Positions 6,098-13,172 of a stretch of DNA of 18,576 nt are shown piece by piece. The first letter of the stretch is position 1, and every line of letters begins with the position of its first letter. Under the pieces are notes generated by a model. The model was not told the origin of the DNA and made no database searches. It was given only the letters and a program-made list of their open reading frames with translations. The translations under genes were made by a program, and so were the position numbers. The stretch lies in NCBI GenBank assembly GCA_934095805.1, contig CAKOKV010000004.1, positions 1-18,576 of the forward strand, in the 5' to 3' direction. The stretch comes from an uncultured Bacilli bacterium (lineage in GTDB: Bacteria; Bacillota_I; Bacilli_A; RF39; UBA660).

Positions 6098-7087
6098 TAT
6101 TTGTTTTATTTTATTTGTTTTAACTTCATATTTTAATTTTTTTAACTTAATTTTATCTATTATTTTATTATTTAACATTATTATTACTTTTTCTTCATTT
6201 TTGCTTAGTTCTATTTTTATTTTTAATTTATTTATTTCATCTTTTTTTAAAAGCATATAATAGTCGTTATCAATAAAGTAATGGTATTTATTTTTATTTT
6301 TTACTTTAAATGAAAATGTGTTCATATCCAATATTTTATATTTTTCGTATTCATTAAAGTATTTTTCGTATAGCCTTTTATGCAAATTAAACTTATCACT
6401 TTCATTGATTGATGTTATTATCAGTGTTTTTCCATCTTTTTTAGCTGCTGAAACGAATACTTGACCACTTGCTTTTGTATATCCTATTTTTCCACTTATT
6501 AAATATTCATATTGGTTTAATAATTTATTTTTATTTGGCCATATATATTTATCAACTTTATATGTTTTTGCAGATGTAATATTTAAAAAATCTTGGTTTT
6601 TTATTGCATATCTCATTAATTTCGACATATCTTCAGCGGTAGATATATTTTTAGAGTTATCATTTAGACCATGTGGATTTTCAAAAGTTGTATTTGTCAT
6701 ACCAAGTTTTATTGCTTTTAAATTCATTTCTCTTATAAAATTATCATATCCAAGGACATTAGTAGCTATTGTCATTGCTGCATCATTTCCACTTTGTAAC
6801 ATCAATCCATGCAAAAGATCGTTCAATGTAAATGTTTCGCCTTTCTTTGCATATATCATCGAGCCATTTACTTCACGAGTTTCTTTACCTATAGTTATTT
6901 TTTTATCTAAGGTTGAATTTTCTAATGCTATTATAGATGTCATAATTTTTGTTGTTGATGCTATTAATTTTTTCTCTGTTGCAGCTTTCGAGTATAATAT
7001 TCTTCCTGAATCTGCATCCATTACTACTATTGATGCTTTTATATTTATGCATAATAAAAAGATTAATACAAATAATATTTTTTTCAT
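6080..7087 (-). CDS. D-alanyl-D-alanine carboxypeptidase, S11 family, DacB-like (335 aa)
   Basis: A secreted peptidoglycan enzyme that trims the terminal D-Ala of stem peptides. It has an N-terminal signal peptide (KKILFVLIFLLCIN, cleavage probably near residue 18). The three active-site motifs are present: S44-T-T-K47, S99-G-N101 and K200-I-G202. The last is normally KTG, so Thr is replaced by Ile. TTFENPHGL is a further S11 landmark. Beyond residue ~250 lies a basic Lys/Ile-rich C-terminal region of uncertain fold. The ATG has no Shine-Dalgarno. CATAAT lies 7 nt before it, and the nadK stop is 30 nt upstream, so it may be cotranscribed with nrtR-nadK or have a near-leaderless message. Adjacency to rluB suggests descent from the sporulation gene dacB. 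A vegetative DacA/DacF role is the alternative. Confidence 0.85.
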   Translation of the reverse strand: MKKILFVLIFLLCINIKASIVVMDADSGRILYSKAATEKKLIASTTKIMTSIIALENSTLDKKITIGKETREVNGSMIYAKKGETFTLNDLLHGLMLQSGNDAAMTIATNVLGYDNFIREMNLKAIKLGMTNTTFENPHGLNDNSKNISTAEDMSKLMRYAIKNQDFLNITSAKTYKVDKYIWPNKNKLLNQYEYLISGKIGYTKASGQVFVSAAKKDGKTLIITSINESDKFNLHKRLYEKYFNEYEKYKILDMNTFSFKVKNKNKYHYFIDNDYYMLLKKDEINKLKIKIELSKNEEKVIIMLNNKIIDKIKLKKLKYEVKTNKIKQILSFWK

Positions 7088-7117
7088 ATTTAATATTATG
7101 ATTTTTACTATAAAATA

Positions 7118-7915
7118 TTAATCTTTTAGAAATTTTTCATTAACTATATTTATAAAATTATATTCTTTCATTCTTAGAAATTTTATTTTTTTGTTTTTGA
7201 CAAAACATTCTATTTTTTTAACATTTTCATATCTTTTATTAGTTCCATCAAATGTAACAATCAAATCTCTTTTTAGGGGCTTAATTAATATATGTTTCTT
7301 TTCTGGCAATACAATTGATGTTAAAAGATTTCTATATGCTTTTGTGTTAAGGGGAGCTATTGGAGTTATTTGTAAAGTATGAAGTGTGTTATAAATTAAT
7401 GCTCCATTGAAACTTATGTTGTATGCACTACTTCCAACAGAGGTTGATATTAATACTCCATCACCTGCGAATGTTTCTAAGTAACAATTATCTATATAAA
7501 TTTCCATATTTATAGCATTTAATTCCATTTGTCTAATTACTATTTCATTTAATGAAAAGTGTCTTGATACTGAATCGTCAGTTGTTATTTTTGTTTCTAG
7601 TGTTCCTATATTATCTATTTTAAAATCATTATTGTTTAATGCTTCTACAAACTCTTCTAATTTATCTGGCTTTATTTCTTGTAAAAAGCCCAGGGTTCCT
7701 GTGTTAATTCCCACATAATATATATCACTATTAAAATTAGTTGCGTTTACCATTCTTAAAAAGGAACCATCTCCACCTATTGCGATGGCTAAATCATATT
7801 TTTCTTCAACTATTTCAAAATTATATTTTTGCAATTCGTCTATTAATTGTAATTTAATTTTATATGATATTTCATTTTCATTAGAAAATATTTTTATTTT
7901 ATTGATTTTTCTCAT
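7118..7915 (-). CDS. nadK: NAD kinase (265 aa)
   Basis: Phosphorylates NAD to NADP. The NAD-kinase landmarks are present: GGDGS at residues 47-51 (phosphate-donor loop), GINTGTLGFL, the NEIVIR element and GDGVLISTSVGSSAYNISFNGA, which corresponds to GDG..STPTGSTAYNLSAGG. PIAPL follows. ATG 7915 is chosen because AAAGGT lies 7 nt upstream and the longer frame would overlap nrtR by 65 bp. With this start it overlaps the nrtR 3' end by 17 bp, so translation is probably coupled. As the terminal step it closes the NAD(P) pathway encoded in this island. Expected to be under the nrtR promoter. Confidence 0.92.
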   Translation of the reverse strand: MRKINKIKIFSNENEISYKIKLQLIDELQKYNFEIVEEKYDLAIAIGGDGSFLRMVNATNFNSDIYYVGINTGTLGFLQEIKPDKLEEFVEALNNNDFKIDNIGTLETKITTDDSVSRHFSLNEIVIRQMELNAINMEIYIDNCYLETFAGDGVLISTSVGSSAYNISFNGALIYNTLHTLQITPIAPLNTKAYRNLLTSIVLPEKKHILIKPLKRDLIVTFDGTNKRYENVKKIECFVKNKKIKFLRMKEYNFINIVNEKFLKD

Positions 7916-8735
7916 TTTGTTTACCTTTATATTTAAATAATACACTTGGTCTATGTCCTTCACCAGTCTTAATAATATCTGTTTTTTCTACTTTATTTGC
8001 TATTATCCTTCTAAATGCTGGATCAAGTAATTTTTTATTTAGTATAACTTCATATACTTGTTGTAATTCTCCTAATGTAAAGTACTCGCTCATCATATTA
8101 AATACTATATCAGTATACATTATTTTGTTTTTTAGTCTTTCGATACCGCTTACTATTACTATTGGATGATCGAATGCTAATGAATCATTTTTAACAATAT
8201 CAAATTTATATCTATCTGTTGTACTTTCTTTTAATGTTTTGCTTACTACAAAGTTTAAAGTTTCATTTCCATTATCAAGTGTTACTGTAAAAGTTTTATC
8301 ATCTTCTATATAGCTAATATTAAACCAAGATGCATCTTCATATAATGAATCATTTAGTTTATTTTTATCAACTAATGCAATGTATGAAACACTTAATACT
8401 CTTGTTCTTGGATCTCTATCAATACTATCAAAAGTATATAATTGTTCCATAAATATATTGTGTAAATTTGTTTCACTTGCAAGTATTCTTCTAGCAGCTT
8501 CTTCTGTAGTTTCGCTATTTTTTACGAATCCACCTGGCAAACACCATTTATCTTTGAAAGGATAATCTTTTCTTTTAACAAGTAGAACACTATAAAATTT
8601 TTCTTTAAGTTTTCTATAGTTATTTTGCACTCCGCTTGATACACTTAGTAAAAGAACATCACTTGTTACAGATGGTCGCTCAAATTGATTAACATCATAA
8701 TTTTTTAAAAATTCTTCTTCGCTTTTATATTCCAT
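7899..8735 (-). CDS. nrtR: NrtR-type Nudix-related transcriptional regulator of NAD metabolism (278 aa)
   Basis: Two domains. Residues about 20-150 form a Nudix fold; residues about 215-275 form the NrtR winged helix (FTLGELQQVYEVIL, DPAFRRII, then HRPSVLFKYKG). The Nudix box starts at G69 and E75, but the catalytic REUxEExGU part reads R83-I-L-A-S-E-T-N-L, losing the key Glu and Gly residues. This is typical of regulators that bind ADP-ribose or a related ligand without hydrolysing it efficiently. NrtR proteins repress NAD biosynthesis and salvage genes and release DNA on ADP-ribose binding. The start ATG 8735 has GGTGA just upstream. A 28-bp palindrome overlaps the presumed promoter, suggesting autoregulation. 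All neighbours from pncA to nadK are NAD genes, which strongly supports the call. Confidence 0.93.
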   Translation of the reverse strand: MEYKSEEEFLKNYDVNQFERPSVTSDVLLLSVSSGVQNNYRKLKEKFYSVLLVKRKDYPFKDKWCLPGGFVKNSETTEEAARRILASETNLHNIFMEQLYTFDSIDRDPRTRVLSVSYIALVDKNKLNDSLYEDASWFNISYIEDDKTFTVTLDNGNETLNFVVSKTLKESTTDRYKFDIVKNDSLAFDHPIVIVSGIERLKNKIMYTDIVFNMMSEYFTLGELQQVYEVILNKKLLDPAFRRIIANKVEKTDIIKTGEGHRPSVLFKYKGKQNEKNQ

Positions 8736-8747
8736 ATTTTCACCATT

Positions 8748-8775
8748 AATTTAATAACAATAATGTTAATAAATT
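8748..8775. promoter_or_regulatory. 28-bp palindrome before nrtR, probable NrtR autoregulatory operator
   Basis: 12 of 14 base pairs are symmetric. On the minus strand the half-sites are TTTATTAACA and TGTTATTAAA separated by 4 bp. The first half matches the pncA operators over TTATTAACATT. The palindrome contains the only -10 candidate (TGTTATTAA, hexamer 8751-8756), whose predicted +1 (8744) is the first G of GGTGA. Binding would block nrtR-nadK transcription. The 4-bp rather than 3-bp centre distinguishes it from the pncA sites. Confidence 0.6.
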
Positions 8776-8785
8776 TTCCTTTCTG

Positions 8786-9256
8786 CTATAAAATTTCTAT
8801 TAGTTTATCTAATATTTCATTAACAATTAGTTCTTTTACTTCTTTACGAGGTTTATTTGGAACTGTTATTTTCATATCTGTATGTGTATTATTTTTTCTG
8901 TTAAAGATACTTACAAACACCTCGTTATCATTTCCACTTAAGTTATTTTCGTCTACTCTATTTATCTTTCCTGTAATACCTACTCCATAAGTACTACAAG
9001 CAAATTTTGAAATATTCTCGCTCATTTCGTGTGCTGTTTCGATACTATAAACTGAATATTTTTCGATTACCTTAGGATCAACACCCATTTTAATTTTATA
9101 TTCATTAGAATAAGTTACTGCTGAAAATTTCAAGACCTCGCTTGAACCATCAACACATGTAATGGTACTTGCAAAATACCCTCCAGTGCATGATTCCATT
9201 GAAGCAATTGTTTCTTTTTTCTCTATTAATTTATTTACTACTTCTTTTTCTCTCAT
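8786..9256 (-). CDS. pncC: Nicotinamide-nucleotide amidase, CinA C-terminal domain (156 aa)
   Basis: Stand-alone CinA-C/PncC domain. Visible landmarks are SMESCTGGYFAS near the N-terminus (canonical AESCTGG), FSAVTYSNEYKIKMGVDPKVIEKYSVYS (canonical VxYSNxxKxxxLGV...GAVS), TAHEMSENI and VGITGKI (canonical TGIAGP, here diverged). It deamidates NMN to NaMN, returning the NMN released by NAD-dependent DNA ligase to the PncB/NadD/NadE route. The N-terminal MoaB-like domain of full CinA is absent, as in other short PncC proteins. The ATG has AGAGGT at 5 nt. It has its own extended -10 promoter between nadD and itself, overlapped by a weak NrtR-site candidate, and no terminator before nrtR. Confidence 0.88.
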   Translation of the reverse strand: MREKEVVNKLIEKKETIASMESCTGGYFASTITCVDGSSEVLKFSAVTYSNEYKIKMGVDPKVIEKYSVYSIETAHEMSENISKFACSTYGVGITGKINRVDENNLSGNDNEVFVSIFNRKNNTHTDMKITVPNKPRKEVKELIVNEILDKLIEIL

Positions 9257-9278
9257 ATATACCTCTTTTATATAAATT

Positions 9279-9301
9279 GATTATAACATATTATTAATAA
9301 A
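9279..9301. promoter_or_regulatory. pncC promoter (extended -10) with weak candidate NrtR site
   Basis: TGTTATAAT on the minus strand (TATAAT at 9280-9285) is a perfect TGn -10 with no good -35. It overlaps TTTATTAATA-ATA-TGTTATAATC. The left half fits the island half-site KTTAWTAAYA at 10/10, the right at 8/10, with the same 3-bp centre as the pncA operators. The region is so AT-rich that a chance match is possible. The nadD stop lies inside. Confidence 0.45.
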
Positions 9302-9854
9302 TATATAAATTATTTCTTTTGATGTAATTATAAACCTTTAAATCTATGTATTTTAGCACTTCTTTATTATTTTCTAATATCATTTTTCTTACAACTGTTG
9401 ATGATATTTCTTTTTTAGATACTTTGTCTAAATAAATAAAATTATATTTTTCATATTGTTTATATATATTTAAATCTATATTATTTCTTTTAATAACGAT
9501 TATATTATATTTTAATATTTCATTTATATTTTTCCATTTATGAAAATTTTCTAATATATCATTTCCAATAATTAAATATATTTCAGAATTTTTATATTCT
9601 TTTTTAATATTTCTTAATACTTGATATGTATATTCATATTTATTGTTTTTAGTGTCTATTATGATATTGTTTGTTTCATAAAATTTTAACATATTGATTC
9701 GATTATTAATATTTATAAGGTTATTTTTATCCCAGTAGTTTAGTGTTGGAACTATTATTACTTTATCAACTAATTTTTTTAAAACTGTTTTTGCTACTTT
9801 TATATGTCCTTTATGAACAGGATTGAAACTGCCTACATATACTGCTATTTTCAT
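9294..9854 (-). CDS. nadD: Nicotinate-nucleotide adenylyltransferase (186 aa)
   Basis: Converts NaMN and ATP to NaAD. The nucleotidyltransferase signature GSFNPVHKGH (residues 8-17, with the HxGH catalytic pair H14/H17), the IIVPT strand, YLIIGNDILENFHKWKN (matching the family's (I/L)xGxDxxxxfxxWk) and the C-terminal EISSTVVR (ISSTxxR motif) are all present. Slightly shorter than usual and very rich in Asn, Lys and Ile. Its ATG overlaps the TGA of the preceding unknown gene by 4 nt (ATGA), so the two are translationally coupled. Last gene of the pncA operon before the pncC promoter. Confidence 0.93.
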   Translation of the reverse strand: MKIAVYVGSFNPVHKGHIKVAKTVLKKLVDKVIIVPTLNYWDKNNLININNRINMLKFYETNNIIIDTKNNKYEYTYQVLRNIKKEYKNSEIYLIIGNDILENFHKWKNINEILKYNIIVIKRNNIDLNIYKQYEKYNFIYLDKVSKKEISSTVVRKMILENNKEVLKYIDLKVYNYIKRNNLYIY

Positions 9855-10252
9855 TGAACTAATTTTCTTACCATGCCTTTACTTTTGAGTTCTGCTGTTA
9901 GTCCATTAAAACCATATAATCCTCTATCATAATCTTGATATTGTTCATATCTAACACTAGTTACTTCATATCCTTTTTCTGATAAATGTTCACTTAATAC
10001 TTCTTTAATATCTGATTCATCTAAAGTGTAAGTAATTGTATGTTCGATTTTGCCAAGTATAGAATCCATTGTTGCTTCTTTTGTTTCAAAACTTATTCTA
10101 GTCACTAGTTCTTCAGTTTCATATAGACCAAAGCATTCTTTTGTTGTTTTTATTGATATTTTAATTGGTTTACCTAATCTATCTTGATAATGTTTTTCTA
10201 ATAATTTAATTACATCTTTTTTAGAAATTCTAAGTGTGATTTCTTCTTTCAT
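9851..10252 (-). CDS. Unknown internally duplicated protein within the NAD operon (133 aa)
   Basis: No family is recognised. It consists of two copies of a ~54-residue unit. Copy 1 (residues 5-58) begins ITLRISKKDVIKLLEKH and contains GLY at 42-44. Copy 2 (residues 73-125) begins ITYTLDESDIKEVLSEH and contains GLY at 111-113. Shared positions include D13/D81, L18/L86 and H21/H89, suggesting a strand-helix-strand-strand repeat. No membrane segment or signal peptide. ATG 10252 is used because AAAGGAG lies 8 nt upstream. The gene starts just after the nadE stop (10254), and its TGA overlaps the nadD ATG. This tight coupling on both sides suggests a role tied to NAD synthesis, for instance binding or regulating NadE or NadD, or a simple passenger. 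Function is unproven. Confidence 0.8.
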   Translation of the reverse strand: MKEEITLRISKKDVIKLLEKHYQDRLGKPIKISIKTTKECFGLYETEELVTRISFETKEATMDSILGKIEHTITYTLDESDIKEVLSEHLSEKGYEVTSVRYEQYQDYDRGLYGFNGLTAELKSKGMVRKLVQ

Positions 10253-10253
10253 A

Positions 10254-11012
10254 TTATTTTCTCCTTTCATATACTGGTATGTTGAATTTATGTAAATTAT
10301 TTGTATGTAATCTGTCAACTTTACTTTTTGTTTCAATTGATACATCTTCACCATTAATTACTGATGCGATTTCTTTATAGGTAACACCCAATTTATCTTC
10401 GTCTGTTTGATTACTAAGTCCGTCGCTTGGTGCTTTAAATAATACTTGTTCTGGTACTTCTAGATATTTTCCTATTTCTATTACTTCATCAACTGTGTAA
10501 TTGTTAAGTACTCCAATATCGTATGTAGAATCTCCTCCTTTTGTAAAATATCCAACATATAATTCACATTTATTAGAAGTTCCGGCAACTAAATAAGTAC
10601 CATGTTTAAGTTCACTATATAAGGCAGCTACATAATAACAAGAACTCATTCTTAATTTTGGTTTAATATTTATATCGCTGTTGTTTAATTCTTTTTCGTT
10701 GAAACTTCCTAATTTAGTTATTTCATTTTTAAATATATTAAATGTATTTGTTAAATCGATATTTATTAATTCAAATCCATATTTATCACTTATTAATTTT
10801 GCTAATGTTTTATCTTCATCTTTTGAGTGACATGGAAGAGTTATACCTACTACATTTTCACTACCAAGTGCTTTTGTGAATAATGCAGCTACTACTGCTG
10901 AATCTTTTCCACCACTGATTCCAAGTACTACTCCTTTTAAATTGTATTTTTTATAATATTCTCTTATAAATTTTATTATATTTTTTGTTTCTTTTTTTGC
11001 ATTAAATTTCAT
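10254..11012 (-). CDS. nadE: NH3-dependent NAD synthetase (252 aa)
   Basis: Amidates NaAD to NAD using ATP and ammonia. The N-type ATP-pyrophosphatase P-loop SGGKDS is at residues 33-38. Later motifs include GITLPCHS, RMSSCYYVAAL, LVAGTSNKCELYVGYFTKGGDSTYDIGVLNNYTVDEV and KAPSDGLSNQTDEDKLGVTYKEI, all characteristic of NadE. It lacks a glutaminase (CN-hydrolase) domain, so it depends on free ammonia. The length is near the usual ~270 aa. The Shine-Dalgarno AGGAGG is built on the TAG stop of pncB (TAGGAGG), with a 9-nt gap. Third gene of the pncA operon. Confidence 0.95.
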   Translation of the reverse strand: MKFNAKKETKNIIKFIREYYKKYNLKGVVLGISGGKDSAVVAALFTKALGSENVVGITLPCHSKDEDKTLAKLISDKYGFELINIDLTNTFNIFKNEITKLGSFNEKELNNSDINIKPKLRMSSCYYVAALYSELKHGTYLVAGTSNKCELYVGYFTKGGDSTYDIGVLNNYTVDEVIEIGKYLEVPEQVLFKAPSDGLSNQTDEDKLGVTYKEIASVINGEDVSIETKSKVDRLHTNNLHKFNIPVYERRK

Positions 11013-11021
11013 ATTTTCCTC

Positions 11022-12479
11022 CTACTTTAATACTCTTTGCATTGCTTTTTCATAACTAATACCTTTAGCATCCATTATCATTTTTCTTTTAAGTTTTAAA
11101 AGTTCTTTTGATAATCCTACATGATGAATATGTGGATTATATAATCTTTGTGATTCTGGATATATTGTTTTAATTTCCTCTTTTGCATAGTTTCTTGTTT
11201 CTTCTAATGTTGGTTCTTCATAAACTAACTTTCCATTAATGAAAATTGGTATTTGTAATTCTCGAGCTGTATAGTTTTCTAATGTATGAGTTTTATGATT
11301 GCTGTTTTCGTCTAAAATAGTATAAGTTTCATTGCTTATTTCTTCATCCCTTAAAGCAATTACATCAGCCATAGCATATCCGGTATCTTTGTTATAGAAT
11401 CTCACTACTTTTTTGAATCCAGGATTTGTTATTTTTCCAACATTATCGCTTATTTTGATTTTTGGTTCTATTTTTCCTTCTTTTTCAATCGCTGATAATT
11501 TATAAACTCCACCAAACACTGGAGAAGATTTTGATGTTATTAAGTTTTCTCCTACTCCGAAAGAATCTATTGGTGCTCCTTCACTTAATAATGATGTTAT
11601 TGTATATTCATCTAGTGAATTAGATACACATATTTTCGTATCATATAGACCAGCTTCATCTAACATTTTTCTAGCTTCTTTTGATAGATATGAAAGGTCT
11701 CCACTATCTAATCTTATACCTTTTAATGTATAACCATTTGGTATTAGATAGTCTTTTGCTACTTTAATAGCATTAGGTACTCCACTTTTAAGAGTATCTA
11801 TTGTATCAACTAAAAATACTGAATCATTTGGAAAGCATTTTGCATAAGCAAGAAAGGCTTCATATTCATTATCATATTTCATTATATGTGAGTGTGCCAT
11901 TGTACCAAGTAATGGTACTCCATATCTTTTTCCTGTTTCATAGCAAGATGTTCCGATACATCCACTTATGTAAGCAGCTTTTGCACCCACTATTGCTGCA
12001 TCACTTCCTTGAGCTCTTCTTGCTCCAAATTCCATAACTCCTTTATCTTTCGCTGCATTAGTTATTCTTCTTGTTTTTGTTGCAATTAAGCTTCCGTGAT
12101 TAAATTTATTTAAAAGATCTGTTTCTATTATTTGAGCTTCTAATGCTGTTGCTCTTATTGTTATACAAGGTTCATTTTTAAACATTACTGTACCATCTGG
12201 TACTGCATATATGTCACCTGTAAATTTAAAATTTCTTAAATAATTAAGTGTTTCTTCATCAAATTTATTTAAACTTCTTAAATATTCTATATCTTCATCT
12301 GTGAATTTTAAATTTTTTATATATTCTATTATTTCATGTAATCCACATATTACATTGTAACCACCATCATCTAAATTTTTTCTAAAAAATATATCAAAGT
12401 AGCATATTTCATTTTCTTTTTTATTTTTAATATCTGTATGTTCCATTGTTAATTCATAAAAATCAATTAATTTTTCCAT
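11022..12479 (-). CDS. pncB: Nicotinate phosphoribosyltransferase (485 aa)
   Basis: Converts nicotinate, PRPP and ATP to NaMN, the committed Preiss-Handler step. Landmarks are the N-terminal DFYELTM, YFDIFFRKN, EFGARRAQG (about 150-158), YGVPLLGTMAHSHIM with H196 as the probable phosphorylated histidine, GIRLDSGDL, and SFGVGENLITS near residue 310. The length is normal for the Bacillota class. Start and stop of the operon partner overlap as TAATG: the last A of the pncA stop is the first base of the pncB ATG, so translation is coupled. Confidence 0.96.
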   Translation of the reverse strand: MEKLIDFYELTMEHTDIKNKKENEICYFDIFFRKNLDDGGYNVICGLHEIIEYIKNLKFTDEDIEYLRSLNKFDEETLNYLRNFKFTGDIYAVPDGTVMFKNEPCITIRATALEAQIIETDLLNKFNHGSLIATKTRRITNAAKDKGVMEFGARRAQGSDAAIVGAKAAYISGCIGTSCYETGKRYGVPLLGTMAHSHIMKYDNEYEAFLAYAKCFPNDSVFLVDTIDTLKSGVPNAIKVAKDYLIPNGYTLKGIRLDSGDLSYLSKEARKMLDEAGLYDTKICVSNSLDEYTITSLLSEGAPIDSFGVGENLITSKSSPVFGGVYKLSAIEKEGKIEPKIKISDNVGKITNPGFKKVVRFYNKDTGYAMADVIALRDEEISNETYTILDENSNHKTHTLENYTARELQIPIFINGKLVYEEPTLEETRNYAKEEIKTIYPESQRLYNPHIHHVGLSKELLKLKRKMIMDAKGISYEKAMQRVLK

Positions 12480-13054
12480 TATATTTCTTCAACTCCTATT
12501 CCTGAATTTTTCATTAATTTTAAAGCCATTTCGTTATATTCTTCTCTATTGTGAGATTCACTATTAAATGTTTCTACTACATTTTGTGGTACTCTTACGG
12601 TTACTCTTTTGTTATGTTCATCAAAGTAATTAATTAATGGTATAGCTAAGTTCATAATACATATATCTGTACAACAGCCAGCAATTATTACTTCTTCTAA
12701 TTCTTTCATTCTTTCAATATCTCTTATAAAGTTTTTAGCAAATATTGTACTTGTTGAATTTTTTTCATAACTTAATGAACTTTTTTCATAACTAGATAAT
12801 TCGCTAATTACTTTACTTTCACTTGTTCCTTTTAGACAGTGAACTGGATATTTTTGAAATTCTGTTGATGATTCAGTATGTGTATCTTTGATAAAAGCTA
12901 CTCCTTCTTCTTCACTTAGATAATTTTCTACAAGTCTTTTAATTCTTGGTGTTATATGGTTGATATCTTTATCACTCATTTTTCCTTCCTTGATAAATCC
13001 ATTTACCATATCAACTACTACTAGTAACTTTTTTAGCTCTTCTAGCTTTTTCAT
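12479..13054 (-). CDS. pncA: Nicotinamidase, isochorismatase family (191 aa)
   Basis: Hydrolyses nicotinamide to nicotinate. The catalytic triad is visible: D15 in VVVDMVNGF, K98 in YEKNSTSTIF and C132 in GCCTDICIM. Metal ligands D57, H59 and H72 appear as KDTHTESSTEFQKYPVHCLKGT. ATG 13054 is chosen because AAAGGAGG lies immediately upstream; the longer frame would start inside the palindromic operator. First gene of the five-gene unit pncA-pncB-nadE-unknown-nadD. Its promoter is a perfect consensus with an operator over the -10 and a second operator in the ~72-nt leader, so expression is probably strong but repressed when NAD turnover signals are low. Confidence 0.94.
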   Translation of the reverse strand: MKKLEELKKLLVVVDMVNGFIKEGKMSDKDINHITPRIKRLVENYLSEEEGVAFIKDTHTESSTEFQKYPVHCLKGTSESKVISELSSYEKSSLSYEKNSTSTIFAKNFIRDIERMKELEEVIIAGCCTDICIMNLAIPLINYFDEHNKRVTVRVPQNVVETFNSESHNREEYNEMALKLMKNSGIGVEEI

Positions 13055-13064
13055 ATGCCCTCCT

Positions 13065-13093
13065 TTTGTTATTAACATTTTATTAATAACAAA
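13065..13093. promoter_or_regulatory. Leader-proximal NrtR operator of the pncA operon
   Basis: A perfect inverted repeat with 11-bp arms, TTTGTTATTAA and TTAATAACAAA, around a 7-bp centre. The core, 13068-13090, is GTTATTAA-N7-TTAATAAC. It lies downstream of the predicted start and ends just before AAAGGAGG, so a bound repressor would act as a roadblock. In RNA the same repeat can fold into a hairpin directly 5' of the ribosome site. Confidence 0.75.
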
Positions 13094-13104
13094 TATTATT
13101 TTAA

Positions 13105-13123
13105 AAGAGATTTTTTGTCTCTT
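13105..13123 (-). promoter_or_regulatory. Small leader hairpin between the two operators
   Basis: AAGAGA-N7-TCTCTT (6-bp stem) begins about 3 nt from the predicted 5' end of the pncA mRNA and is followed by only a short T-run. It may be a 5'-stabilising stem or a weak attenuator. Confidence 0.35.
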
Positions 13124-13146
13124 GTTATTAACATTATATTAATAAC
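13124..13146. promoter_or_regulatory. Promoter-overlapping NrtR operator of the pncA operon
   Basis: GTTATTAA-N7-TTAATAAC, the same 8-bp arms as the proximal site, with one differing base in the centre. The centre contains the -10 TATAAT (13133-13138), so binding would directly occlude RNA polymerase. Centre-to-centre distance to the proximal operator is 56 bp. Confidence 0.8.
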
Positions 13147-13161
13147 AGAAATATTTGTCAA
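13133..13161 (-). promoter_or_regulatory. Perfect consensus promoter of the pncA operon, TTGACA-N17-TATAAT
   Basis: Both hexamers match consensus exactly (-35 at 13156-13161, -10 at 13133-13138) with a 17-bp spacer. Predicted start is 13126. It is the only perfect 12/12 promoter in the window, which fits a gene set that needs strong expression held down by a repressor. Confidence 0.9.
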
Positions 13162-13172
13162 CACTTTTTTAT

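Noticed and set aside
9851..10354. Longer version of the 133-aa protein starting at 10354
   Set aside because: The extra 34 residues lie within the nadE coding region, and AAAGGAG before ATG 10252 marks the true start.
13055..13078. Upstream start for pncA at 13078
   Set aside because: It would put the start codon inside the palindromic operator and read through the AAAGGAGG site used for ATG 13054.
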